A stretch of DNA of 53,687 nucleotides from Planctomycetota bacterium (GTDB lineage Bacteria; Planctomycetota; Planctomycetia; Pirellulales; Thermoguttaceae): the NCBI GenBank assembly GCA_030612765.1, contig JAUWNG010000008.1, forward strand, positions 1-53,687, in the 5' to 3' direction. The translations under genes and the position numbers were made by a program. Of the stretch, positions 17,214 through 26,803 are shown one piece after another; position 1 is the stretch's first letter, and each line of letters begins with the position of its first letter. The notes below the pieces were generated by a model that worked only from the letters and a program-made list of their open reading frames with translations, did no database searches and was not told the origin of the DNA.

Positions 17214-18065
17214 TCATTTTTGCTCCACCGGCAATCGGAACAGCCGCCGGGCGTTGGCCGTCGTGGCGGCCGCCAATTGTTCCACCGACACCCCGCGAAG
17301 CTCGGCCAAAAACGTCGCCGTTTGGACCACGTGGGCCGGCTCGTTGCGCTTCTCCCGCCCGCGAAACGGTTGCGGCACAAGATAGGGGCTGTCGGTCTCG
17401 ATCAACAGCCGGTCCTCGGGAATCTCTCGGGCAACGTCTCTCAAGTAGTCGTTTTTTCGGTTCGAGTAAGTCACGTTGCCGGCGAAGCCGACATGCAGTC
17501 CTAGGGACAAGCACTCGGCGGCGAAATCGGCCGTGCCGCTGAAGGCGTGCAAGACGCCGACCAACGGACCTTCTGCCGCCGCCGCGCGGAGCATCGGCAA
17601 CATGTCCTCCCGCGCGTCGCGGCAATGGATGATTACCGGCAAGTCGCGCGAACGGGCCAATTGGAGATGGCGGTCGAAATACTCTTGTTGAAGCCTAAGC
17701 GGTGAGTAATCCCGATAGCGGTCTAAACCGGTCTCGCCGATCGCCACAACACGAGGATTGCCGGCCAACTCGACGATCCGGTCCCAATCGTCCGGTGCGG
17801 CTTCGGCCGTGTAATTCGGATGTATTCCCACGGCGGCCCATAGCTCGTGCTCCTCGGCCAATCGGACCACGGTCTCCGCCGAAGCGACCGAGACGGCTGG
17901 ACAGACAATCGTCTCCACTCCCGCCTCACGCGCCCGAGCGATCACCGCGGCACGGTCGGCGTCGAATTCCTCTTGGTCGAGATGGGCGTGGGAGTCGAAA
18001 AATGTAGAATGATGAATGATGAATGATGAATTGTGTTCGGCAATAGTCAATTCATCATTCATCAT
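17214..18065 (-). CDS. tatD: TatD-family metal-dependent hydrolase (DNase), N-terminus derived from repeats
   Basis: TatD proteins are cytoplasmic TIM-barrel hydrolases acting as 3'-5' exonucleases in DNA repair. Metal-site motifs are all present: FDSHAHLD, IGETGLD, IIHCRDA, VLHAFSG and IETDSPYL. The 283-residue length suits the family. The start is ATG 18065, which overlaps the stop of the preceding gene as ATGA. The first 22 or so residues (MMNDELTIAEHNSSFIIHHS) are encoded by an inverted array of GAATGAT heptamers at 18004-18084, and family proteins would normally begin close to FDSHAHLD. So a repeat appears to have supplied both the end of the upstream gene and the start of tatD. The frame continues far upstream but is then a shadow of the neighbouring gene. 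Confidence 0.92.
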   Translation of the reverse strand: MMNDELTIAEHNSSFIIHHSTFFDSHAHLDQEEFDADRAAVIARAREAGVETIVCPAVSVASAETVVRLAEEHELWAAVGIHPNYTAEAAPDDWDRIVELAGNPRVVAIGETGLDRYRDYSPLRLQQEYFDRHLQLARSRDLPVIIHCRDAREDMLPMLRAAAAEGPLVGVLHAFSGTADFAAECLSLGLHVGFAGNVTYSNRKNDYLRDVAREIPEDRLLIETDSPYLVPQPFRGREKRNEPAHVVQTATFLAELRGVSVEQLAAATTANARRLFRLPVEQK

Positions 18066-18084
18066 TCTACATTCATCATTCCCT
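18004..18084. repeat. Inverted heptamer array (GAATGAT / ATCATTC) at the tatD 5' end
   Basis: Units of GAATGAT are repeated about three times from 18007, followed by a 20-base spacer and the reverse-complement units (TTCATCA type), forming a long hairpin. It encodes both the last residues of the upstream gene and the first residues of tatD. Confidence 0.85.
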
Positions 18085-18487
18085 TTAGAACGTCCAAGTG
18101 TCCCTTGACGTTGCCGAGGATTTCCTCGGCTAGGGCGTGCGCCGTCGGGATGTTTTCGAGCTGGGCGGCAATGCGCTCGATCGACGCCGCGTCTCGATCG
18201 AGATAGTCGATGATCTCGCCGAGGAGGAATTGGACGGCCAGATCGTTTTTCGCGGTGAACTCCGTGGGAAAGACGCAGGAATCGGGGCATCCGCCGAGCG
18301 AGTCGATCTGCTCGGCCACGCGCCGGACGTACATCCGCAGATCGGCCACCAGCCGGTCGATCGCCGTCTGAGCTTTCCAGCTTCCCAACCGCGACCAGGG
18401 CCGCGCGTCGGACAGATAGGCCGGCAACGAACGGCAAAGAACGCCGAGCAGTTGGTTGAGCGTCGAGATGGCTTCGTGGTTCTTCAT
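18062..18487 (-). CDS. Helical hypothetical protein, possibly ferritin-like
   Basis: A 141-residue protein from ATG 18487 (MKNHEAISTLNQLLGVLCRS); a TTG start 15 codons earlier is possible. It appears all-helical, with long amphipathic helices (DRLVADLRMYVRRVAEQIDS, NDLAVQFLLGEIIDYLDRDA) reminiscent of Dps/ferritin-like four-helix bundles, but I see no clear Glu/His metal ligands. Its last residues (GMMNVE) are encoded by the heptamer repeat shared with tatD, and its stop overlaps the tatD start by 4 bp. It begins a few bases beyond the nuoN stop, so it could be transcribed with the nuo cluster. The function is unknown. Confidence 0.65.
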   Translation of the reverse strand: MKNHEAISTLNQLLGVLCRSLPAYLSDARPWSRLGSWKAQTAIDRLVADLRMYVRRVAEQIDSLGGCPDSCVFPTEFTAKNDLAVQFLLGEIIDYLDRDAASIERIAAQLENIPTAHALAEEILGNVKGHLDVLKGMMNVE

Positions 18488-18491
18488 GTGA

Positions 18492-20113
18492 TCAATTAAA
18501 GAGAGTGTGGGCGGCCGCCCTGGCCAAATCAAGCATCCCGCCCAACAGGAAAAACAACGCTACCACCGGCACGGTCAGCAACGCACAATAGAAACCTACC
18601 AGTGAAGTCAAAGGGATCGTCGGTGCCTCGCGGTGCAAAGGTTCGGGCGAGAGAGCCATCACCTTCACGACTCGCAGATAGTAGAACAGGCTCAGCAGGG
18701 TGTTCAGCGCGCCGATAAACAGCAGCGTCCAGAGTTTCGCGTCGATCAGGGCGAGAAAGACGGTCATCTTGGCCAGAAAACCGGCCAGCGGCGGCAGGCC
18801 GACCAGACTGAACATCACGATCGCCATGCAAACGGTAAGCCCCGGCGAGCGGCGGGCCAGACCGGCGTAGTCGGCTATTTCCTCGCTGCCGGTGGCGTTG
18901 CGCAGGAAGGCCACGATGGCGAATGCCGCCAGATTCATGAACAGGTAGATTGCGATGTAGACCACCAGGGCGGCCACGGCTTCGCGTGCTCCCAGCACGT
19001 CACTGCCGACCAACGCGGCGGCGGCCGCCACCGGCATCATCATGTATCCGGCGTGTGCGATGGTCGAATAGGCCAGCAGCCGCTTCATGTTCGTCTGTCC
19101 GTAAGCGGCCAGATTGCCGAACGTGCAGGTCACGGCCGCCAACAGCGAGACGATCGCCACGATGTACTGCCGCACGGCGCCCAGGTCGGCGACCGCCGCC
19201 AACTGATCGGGAGGCAGCGAAATCCCCTCGGGAAACGTCAGGCCGGAGGGCATCGAGAACACGGCGACCAGCCGGACCAGTAGGCCGAGCGCGGCGGCCT
19301 TCGAGGCGACCGAGATGAACGCGGCCACTTCGGCCGTGGCCCCCTCGAAAACGTCCGGCGCCCAGAAGTGGAAGGGGACGGCCGAGAGCTTGAATGCCAC
19401 GCCGACCATCAGCATCAACCCGCCCAGGGACAAGACCAGGGTCTGATCGGGCGAAACGCCTTGGTGGATGATCTGTATGAGCCGGGCGGTCATGGTCGGC
19501 AACTGAGCGGAGCCGAGCACGCCGGCCAGGAGACTTAGCCCAAAGAGCATCACGCCGGCCGCGCCTGCGCCGAAGACCGCGTATTTCAGGGCCGCTTCGC
19601 TGCTTACGGGCTGGTTCCGTTTCATGCCGGCCAGCACGTAACAGGGGACGCTGGCCATCTCGACGCCCAGCATCACGATCAGGATGTGGTTTGCCGAGAT
19701 CATCAGGCACATGCCCACCAGCGAGCCGAGCATCAGCACGAAGAACTCCGCCTGGTCGTCGCGGTCCCAGACGCCGGTCATTTGAGTGAACGTGGCGAAG
19801 AGGACCGCGAACCCCAGCAGCATCCCTCGCACCACCACGGTGAAGCTGTCGGCGATCAGCATGCCGGTGAAGATCGTCTTTGCGGCCGGCATATCTCCTT
19901 GCTGCCAACTCCAGGGAAATGCGAAGAAGCAGGCCGCCAGAAGTCCCAGTAATGTGATGTAGTAAGCGCTGGACTTCCAGCCGGGCAAAATGATTTTGGC
20001 CAGCAGCACGGCGATGATCGTCGCGCACAGCGTCATCTCGGGCCGGAACGCCCAGAGCGAACCGCCAGGGCCGATCGTATCACCAACGACGTTTTGGAGC
20101 AGTTGATCGAAGT

Positions 20114-20117
<4 letters not shown>
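18492..20117 (-). CDS. nuoN: NADH-quinone oxidoreductase subunit N
   Basis: NuoN is one of three antiporter-like membrane subunits that pump protons in complex I. The 541-residue protein has about 14 hydrophobic helices. Motifs typical of the proton channel are FKLSAVPFHFWAPDVFEGAT and LLAYSTIAHAGYMMM (Lys and His of the channel). The start ATG 20117 overlaps the nuoM stop by 4 bp (ATGA). It is the last nuo gene of the cluster and carries no repeat-derived segment that I can see, unlike NuoM, NuoJ, NuoH and NuoA. Confidence 0.95.
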
Positions 20118-21874
<1,757 letters not shown>

Positions 21875-21907
21875 AGTGGTTAGTGGTTAGTGGCTAGTGG
21901 TTAGTGG
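21875..21907. repeat. Heptamer array (TTAGTGG) upstream of nuoM
   Basis: The unit TTAGTGG (one copy CTAGTGG) is repeated about four times in the gap between nuoL and nuoM. It abuts the nuoM start codon and probably replaced the ribosome site, as no Shine-Dalgarno is evident. Confidence 0.8.
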
Positions 21908-21950
21908 ACAGCGGGCCGCTTGCGGTTTCGCAAGCCGGCGGCCGCCACTC

Positions 21951-24416
21951 TCACCCTCCCGCCATTGCGTAATTCCAATACAAACTCATCAGCACGAACA
22001 GTCCCACGAGTCCGGCGCCGAGCCACATCACGTACTGACGGATGTTGCCGGTCTGTATCCGACGCAGCGAAACGCCCGTCGCGTATGTCCATCGGGCAAG
22101 TAGGTTCACCGTGTTGTCGACGAAAATCCGATCGATCCAGTCGTCCAGCCGCGCGATGGCCGCAACGGACCGGGCCGAGTTGTCGGCCAGCCAGTCGATC
22201 ACCCGCTTGTCGATCGCTTCGACCAAAGCAGAAATCCACAACACCGGACGGATCAACAGCAGCGCGTACAATTCGTCGAACCACCACTTGTGTAGGAACA
22301 GCTTGTACAATGGTGAAAACGTCCGTCGGGCGTCGGCCGGATCGAGCTTCCGCAGTCCGTAAAACGCCGTGGCCAGCAGGAACCCCAGCAGCGCGACGGC
22401 GAAGGCGGACCACTCGGCCTTGACGGCGTTCGAGTGTTCGTGCGCAAGATGCTCGGCCGGCATGGTCACGTTCGGCAAAAGCATTCCGCCGGCGACGCCT
22501 TCGGCCGTTCCCACGGGCCGGGCCTGCTCCAGAAGCGGTTCCAATCCCAATTTGTAAATCGGAAGGTTCCAGGCCGCGACCACCGCCAAAATAGCCAAAA
22601 CCATCAACGGGCCGGTCATCGACAGCGGCGATTCGTGGGCGTGGCCGTATACGTGTTCGTCGCGAGGGCTGCCGGCGAACGTCATGTACCACATCCGGAA
22701 CATATAGAAACTCGTCATCCCCGCGCCGATCAACGCGACATAGAAAAATATCGAACCAAAACCCGGGTTGGCCGTGCCGAACAACAGCCCCTGGGCCATG
22801 ATGTAGTCTTTGGAGTGGAACCCACTCAGGCCGATAAGCGTCGGAATGCCTGCCCCGGCGATGGCCAGACAGCCGATCAGCATGGTGATCGCCGTGATGG
22901 GCATTTTACGCCGCAGTCCGCCCATTTCCGGCATCTCGTTCGTCCCGCAGGCGTGAATCACCGAGCCGGAACAGAGGAACAGCAGCGACTTGAAACAGGC
23001 GTGGGTGAACAAGTGGAGCATGCCGGCCAGCCAGCCGCCAAGACCCAGGGCCAGCATCATGAAGCCCAACTGGCTGACGGTCGAATAGGCCAGCACCCGT
23101 TTGATGTCGGTGGCCGTGATGGCGATCGTCGCCGCCAGGAACAACGTTATGCAGCCGACCACGGCGATTACCAGCAGCACCTCGGGCGTAAAGACCGGGA
23201 AAAACCGACCGACCAGATACACGCCGGCGGCGACCATCGTGGCGGCGTGGATCAACGCGCTGACCGGTGTGGGGCCTTCCATCGCGTCGGGCAACCAGAC
23301 GTGCAGCGGGAACTGCGCGCTCTTGCCCACGCACCCGCAGAAAATGCCCAGCCCGGCGACGACCAGCAGCCAGTAGCCGTAGCCCTGTGCTCGCCAGTCT
23401 GGAACAGCCATCGTTGTTGTCACCAACACATTTAGTTGTGCCCAACGAGGATCATCATTTGGCATATGATAGTATTCGTCAATTTTCCTGATCTCATTCT
23501 GAGCGGAAGACTGAACCATACCGTCGGGAACACAAAGTTGATGGTCGTTTTCGACTGTAAAAATCACACGGTGGGATGCATCCTGTTTATCTGTTTCGCA
23601 GACTTCAATTCTCGCCGGGCGAACTTGGCTGAAGATGCCGGGGCGTGTTTGCATTTTTCCGTCGCTGTTGCGGATGGAGTAATCGCCGAACGAAAACGTT
23701 CCCAGCGTGGACCATATCGCCATCATGCCGATAATCATGCCGAAATCGCCGACGCGGTTGACGATGAACGCCTTGTTGCCCGCGTTGCTGGCGCTGCGGC
23801 GCTCGTGGTAGAAGCCGATCAGCAGGTAGGAGCAGATGCCCACCAGTTCCCAGAAGACGAAGACCATCGCCACGTTGCCGGCGATGACCAGTCCCAACAT
23901 GCTGAAACAGAAAAGCGAAAAATACTGGAAAAAGCGGCAATACCGGCCGGGACGCCGCAGCGGCTGGCCGTTGGCCAACGGCGCCAGCGGGTCGGTCACG
24001 TCCGATAGCTCTTCGCGCATGTAGCCAAACGAATAGACGTGGATGCACGAGCCTACCAGCGTGACCATGCAGAACATGGCCAGCGTCAGCGCGTCGATGT
24101 AGTAGCCGATCGTCAGCCGCAACCGGCCGAACTCGGCCAGCGTGTACCACTCGCCGCTGATCGGCTGCACGGCGGCGACTGACTCGTGGCCGTGGGCGCC
24201 GTGGGCGACGGCGTGGGGAAAATGCTCCGTCAACCAGAAGCCCAAGGCCGCGAACGAAAGGACGCACGAGACGACGATCGCGCCGGTGGCCAGGTATGCG
24301 GAGTATCGACCGGCGCGGCCCATTCGCGGACCGAACAGTAAAATCAGCGCGAACGAACCTAGCGGCAACAACCAAGCCAGGGCCAACAGCAGCGGTATTA
24401 TGGAATTGATGTCCAT
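21951..24416 (-). CDS. nuoL: NADH-quinone oxidoreductase subunit L, with an AT-rich internal insertion
   Basis: NuoL is the distal antiporter-like subunit of complex I with the long lateral helix. The 821-residue protein contains GDFGMIIGMMAIWSTLGTFS, then KSAQFPLHVWLPDAMEGPTP and VLAYSTVSQLGFMMLALGLG, as in the family, and a long C-terminal tail with extra helices. Between the first two motifs is a hydrophilic stretch of about 90 residues (for example RIEVCETDKQDASHRVIFTV), longer than usual at that place by perhaps 60 residues. The DNA there (about 23420-23640) is clearly more AT-rich than the rest. No repeat was recognised in it. The gene is uninterrupted. Confidence 0.95.
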   Translation of the reverse strand: MDINSIIPLLLALAWLLPLGSFALILLFGPRMGRAGRYSAYLATGAIVVSCVLSFAALGFWLTEHFPHAVAHGAHGHESVAAVQPISGEWYTLAEFGRLRLTIGYYIDALTLAMFCMVTLVGSCIHVYSFGYMREELSDVTDPLAPLANGQPLRRPGRYCRFFQYFSLFCFSMLGLVIAGNVAMVFVFWELVGICSYLLIGFYHERRSASNAGNKAFIVNRVGDFGMIIGMMAIWSTLGTFSFGDYSIRNSDGKMQTRPGIFSQVRPARIEVCETDKQDASHRVIFTVENDHQLCVPDGMVQSSAQNEIRKIDEYYHMPNDDPRWAQLNVLVTTTMAVPDWRAQGYGYWLLVVAGLGIFCGCVGKSAQFPLHVWLPDAMEGPTPVSALIHAATMVAAGVYLVGRFFPVFTPEVLLVIAVVGCITLFLAATIAITATDIKRVLAYSTVSQLGFMMLALGLGGWLAGMLHLFTHACFKSLLFLCSGSVIHACGTNEMPEMGGLRRKMPITAITMLIGCLAIAGAGIPTLIGLSGFHSKDYIMAQGLLFGTANPGFGSIFFYVALIGAGMTSFYMFRMWYMTFAGSPRDEHVYGHAHESPLSMTGPLMVLAILAVVAAWNLPIYKLGLEPLLEQARPVGTAEGVAGGMLLPNVTMPAEHLAHEHSNAVKAEWSAFAVALLGFLLATAFYGLRKLDPADARRTFSPLYKLFLHKWWFDELYALLLIRPVLWISALVEAIDKRVIDWLADNSARSVAAIARLDDWIDRIFVDNTVNLLARWTYATGVSLRRIQTGNIRQYVMWLGAGLVGLFVLMSLYWNYAMAGG

Positions 24417-24467
24417 GTATGCTTATGGTGTTGGGGCGGCAGTTGCACTGCCGACACAACAAGTCAT

Positions 24468-24812
24468 TTATCCTCTTAATTCAACTCCCCGATCCACGTC
24501 CACGGTGGCGTGGGCGTGGTAGTAGCTCAACGCAATCGCCAGCGCCACGGCCGCCTCGGCCGCCGCCAACACGATTACGAACAACGCGATCATCTGGCCG
24601 TCCATCCCGATGCCGTCCGTGCCGGGAGGACGCAGCACCGAACTGCCGAAGGCCACGAAATTCAAGTTCGCCCCATTCAGCACCAACTCGATCCCCATCA
24701 GCACACCCAACACGTTCCGCTTCGTGGCCATGCAAATAATGCCGCAAACGAACAGCACGGCGCCGACCACCAGGAAGTGCGAAAGTCCAACAGGTTCGGT
24801 GAATATGTTCAT
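24468..24812 (-). CDS. nuoK: NADH-quinone oxidoreductase subunit K
   Basis: NuoK is a small membrane subunit with three helices that forms part of the proton path. The 114-residue protein has GLSHFLVVGAVLFVCGIICM, then NVLGVLMGIELVLNGANLNF carrying the conserved membrane glutamate, and a third helix (ALFVIVLAAAEAAVALAIAL) with a second Glu. Its start overlaps the nuoJ stop by 4 bp (24809-24812). The gap to nuoL is 51 bp and contains a small hairpin (GGCAGTTGCACTGCC). Confidence 0.95.
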   Translation of the reverse strand: MNIFTEPVGLSHFLVVGAVLFVCGIICMATKRNVLGVLMGIELVLNGANLNFVAFGSSVLRPPGTDGIGMDGQMIALFVIVLAAAEAAVALAIALSYYHAHATVDVDRGVELRG

Positions 24813-25519
24813 GGGGATTCGGGTTTCGGGGAGCGGGGATCGGGGAGCGGGGATCGGGATTCGGGATTCCGACCCCTTCTTCGTGCCCTGGCCAGATACG
24901 CCGCTCCGACCAGCACCACGACCAGATGTACGGAAATAATCTCGAAGACCAGCAGGTAGCCGGACATACCGCCTAGCAGCACCGGCTTGTCCTGCCGGCG
25001 GAGCCGGTCTTCACGTACTCCGAGCAACCCCAGGCCGAGTTGCCCGGCGGCGTCTTGGGAGTCACCTTCAACTGCCCTCACCCCCGGCCCCTCTCCCGCT
25101 TGCGGAAGAGGGGAGTTATTGGCCGCCGGCACGGCGGCCTGATCGTTCGCTTTCGGACCGTTCCAAGCTGATGTACTTGTCGCGGCCTGAAGCAGCACGG
25201 CAAAAAGCGCGACGCCGATCACGATTGCCAGCACCCATTGTCCCCCGCCGGTCTTCATCGAGACGAACGGTCCTCGGGCGGTGAGCATCACGCCGAAGAT
25301 CAGCAGCACCATCGTGCCGCCGACGTAGACCATCAATTGCGCCGCGCCGAGGAACTCGGCCTCGGCGAGGAAGAATAATCCCGCCACCGCCGCCAACGAG
25401 ACGACCAGACAGCAGGCCATCCGCACGATGTCGCCGACGACGACCACCGCCACGGCGAACCCGCAGGCGATCGCCGCGAACAGCAGGAAGAAACAGCTAT
25501 GCCAGTTGATCGCGTCCAT
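24809..25519 (-). CDS. nuoJ: NADH-quinone oxidoreductase subunit J, with repeat-derived loop and tail
   Basis: NuoJ is a five-helix membrane subunit of complex I. The 236-residue protein from ATG 25519 has the expected helices (NWHSCFFLLFAAIACGFAVA, GAAQLMVYVGGTMVLLIFGV, QWVLAIVIGVALFAVLLQAA, and the last LLVFEIISVHLVVVLVGAAY). Two parts look foreign. Between helices four and five, NNSPLPQAGEGPGVRAVEGD is encoded by a palindromic repeat at about 25070-25115. The C-terminal residues (RNPESRSPLPDPRSPKPESP) come from a heptamer-type array at 24815-24872. The start is placed by homology; the frame is open to 25558 but that part overlaps the nuoH end. It lies 7 bp after nuoH. Confidence 0.93.
   Translation of the reverse strand: MDAINWHSCFFLLFAAIACGFAVAVVVVGDIVRMACCLVVSLAAVAGLFFLAEAEFLGAAQLMVYVGGTMVLLIFGVMLTARGPFVSMKTGGGQWVLAIVIGVALFAVLLQAATSTSAWNGPKANDQAAVPAANNSPLPQAGEGPGVRAVEGDSQDAAGQLGLGLLGVREDRLRRQDKPVLLGGMSGYLLVFEIISVHLVVVLVGAAYLARARRRGRNPESRSPLPDPRSPKPESP
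24815..24872. repeat. Heptamer-type array (GGGGATC/GGGAGCG) forming the nuoJ 3' end
   Basis: Degenerate units GGGATTC, GGGAGCG and GGGGATC follow one another, and the array supplies the last codons of nuoJ just before nuoK starts. Confidence 0.75.
25070..25115. repeat. Palindromic repeat family E inside nuoJ
   Basis: The arms CCCCTCTCCCGC and the inverted GCGGAAGAGGGG lie around a TT loop, preceded by CCCTCACCCCCGG. Read on the minus strand it gives SPLPQAGEGPGVRA. This repeat type, with this translation, is common in several bacterial phyla. Confidence 0.75.
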
Positions 25520-25526
25520 AGTTGAA

Positions 25527-26729
25527 TTAGCGTATATCCATCGTGTTACGTGTAGCACAGCCGCCCTCGGCTGTGATGGAAGATTCCGCGCGACTCTGCA
25601 CAGCCGAGGGTGGCTGTGCTACATACCGAGAGCGAACATGCAAAATCAGTCCCCCGGGCAGGAAGAAGCTCCACAACATCACGCCGGCCAACATTGCCGA
25701 AACGATCGGCACGCAGTATTTCAGACAGGTGGTGATTACCTGGTCGATCCGCAGCCGGGGCAGCGTCCAGCGGAGCCAGATCATAAAGGTCATACCGGCA
25801 AAGGCCTTGGCGATAAAGTTGCACATCCCCAGCAGGTTGCCGATCCAACCGAAGACGTCGCCGCCGTCGGGCGTCAGTCCCAGCAGCGAGGCAATCGGGA
25901 TCGGCCCGTTCCATCCGCCCAGGAACAGCAGCGCCCCGAGCCCGCTGACGACGAACATCGACGCGTATTCGCCCATGAAGAAGAATACCCAGCGGAAGCC
26001 CGAATATTCGGTCAGGAATCCGGCCACCAATTCGCTTTCGGCCTCGGGCAGGTCGAACGGAGCGCGGTTGGAGCTGGCCACCGCGCAAGTGACGTAGACC
26101 CAAAACACGACGAACGTGAACGGATCGTGAAAGATATGCCAGTTGAAGAACCAGCCCGCCTGTTGGTTGCCGATTTCGACCAGGTTCATCGTGCCGGTCA
26201 GGATGACGACAACCACAACGCACAGGCCCAGGGGGATTTCATAGCTGACCACCTGTGCGGCCTCGCGCATTGCCCCGTAGAGCGACCATTTCGACCCCGA
26301 GGCATATCCGCCCAGTATCACGCCGAAAATCTCCAGCCCCGCCACGGCCAGCAAGAAGAACGCGCCCGCGTTCAACTCGACGGCGACCCAGCCGTTGGCG
26401 AACGGCAGCGCGAGAAACACGCAAAACGTGGCACAGAAGCAGACATACGGCGCGATGCGGAATAGGATATGGTCGGCCGCAGCAGGGATGATGTCTTCCT
26501 TGCAGATCAGTTTCAAACCGTCGGCCGGCGGTTGCAGCCATCCGAACTTTCCGCCCACGCGGGTCGGCCCCAATCGGTCTTGAATCCGCGCCGAGACCTT
26601 TCGTTCCAACCAGATGCCCACCGCCGCCGAACAGAGCGCGATCGCCAACAACAATCCGCATTGGACCAGCGCGGCGATGGTGTGCGCCAGCCAATCGGGA
26701 ATCGAGATGGAAATCAGTAGTTCGGCCAC
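25527..26729 (-). CDS. nuoH: NADH-quinone oxidoreductase subunit H, C-terminus extended by a repeat
   Basis: NuoH forms the quinone channel floor of complex I. The 400-residue protein has the family signatures WLERKVSARIQDRLGPTRVG, NRAPFDLPEAESELVAGFLT and EYSGFRWVFFFMGEYASMF. The last family helix ends near FFLPGGLILHV. The final 30 or so residues (VAQPPSAVQSRAESSITAEG onward) are encoded by a family C element at 25552-25622, so the original stop was lost or overwritten. The gap to nuoD is 74 bp and contains a different palindrome. The start ATG 26729 fits the family; no strong Shine-Dalgarno is visible. Confidence 0.95.
   Translation of the reverse strand: MAELLISISIPDWLAHTIAALVQCGLLLAIALCSAAVGIWLERKVSARIQDRLGPTRVGGKFGWLQPPADGLKLICKEDIIPAAADHILFRIAPYVCFCATFCVFLALPFANGWVAVELNAGAFFLLAVAGLEIFGVILGGYASGSKWSLYGAMREAAQVVSYEIPLGLCVVVVVILTGTMNLVEIGNQQAGWFFNWHIFHDPFTFVVFWVYVTCAVASSNRAPFDLPEAESELVAGFLTEYSGFRWVFFFMGEYASMFVVSGLGALLFLGGWNGPIPIASLLGLTPDGGDVFGWIGNLLGMCNFIAKAFAGMTFMIWLRWTLPRLRIDQVITTCLKYCVPIVSAMLAGVMLWSFFLPGGLILHVRSRYVAQPPSAVQSRAESSITAEGGCATRNTMDIR
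25552..25622. repeat. Palindromic element family C at the nuoH 3' end
   Basis: GTAGCACAGCCGCCCTCGGC and the inverted end GAGGGTGGCTGTGCTAC, 71 bp. It is open on both strands and reads as VAQPPSAV ... TAEGGCAT in either direction. Here it encodes the NuoH C-terminus. Confidence 0.9.
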
Positions 26730-26738
26730 GGTGCTTTT

Positions 26739-26797
26739 GTAGGACAGGTTGTTAACCTGTCCTGTATGGTATTTGGACAGGTTAACAACCTGTCCTA
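26739..26797. repeat. Palindromic element between nuoH and nuoD
   Basis: TAGGACAGGTTGTTAACCTG followed by its inverted copy CAGGTTAACAACCTGTCCTA; each arm is itself nearly palindromic around GTTAAC. It fills most of the 74-bp gap and could form a strong cruciform in the transcript. Confidence 0.85.
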
Positions 26798-26803
26798 CAT
26801 GGA

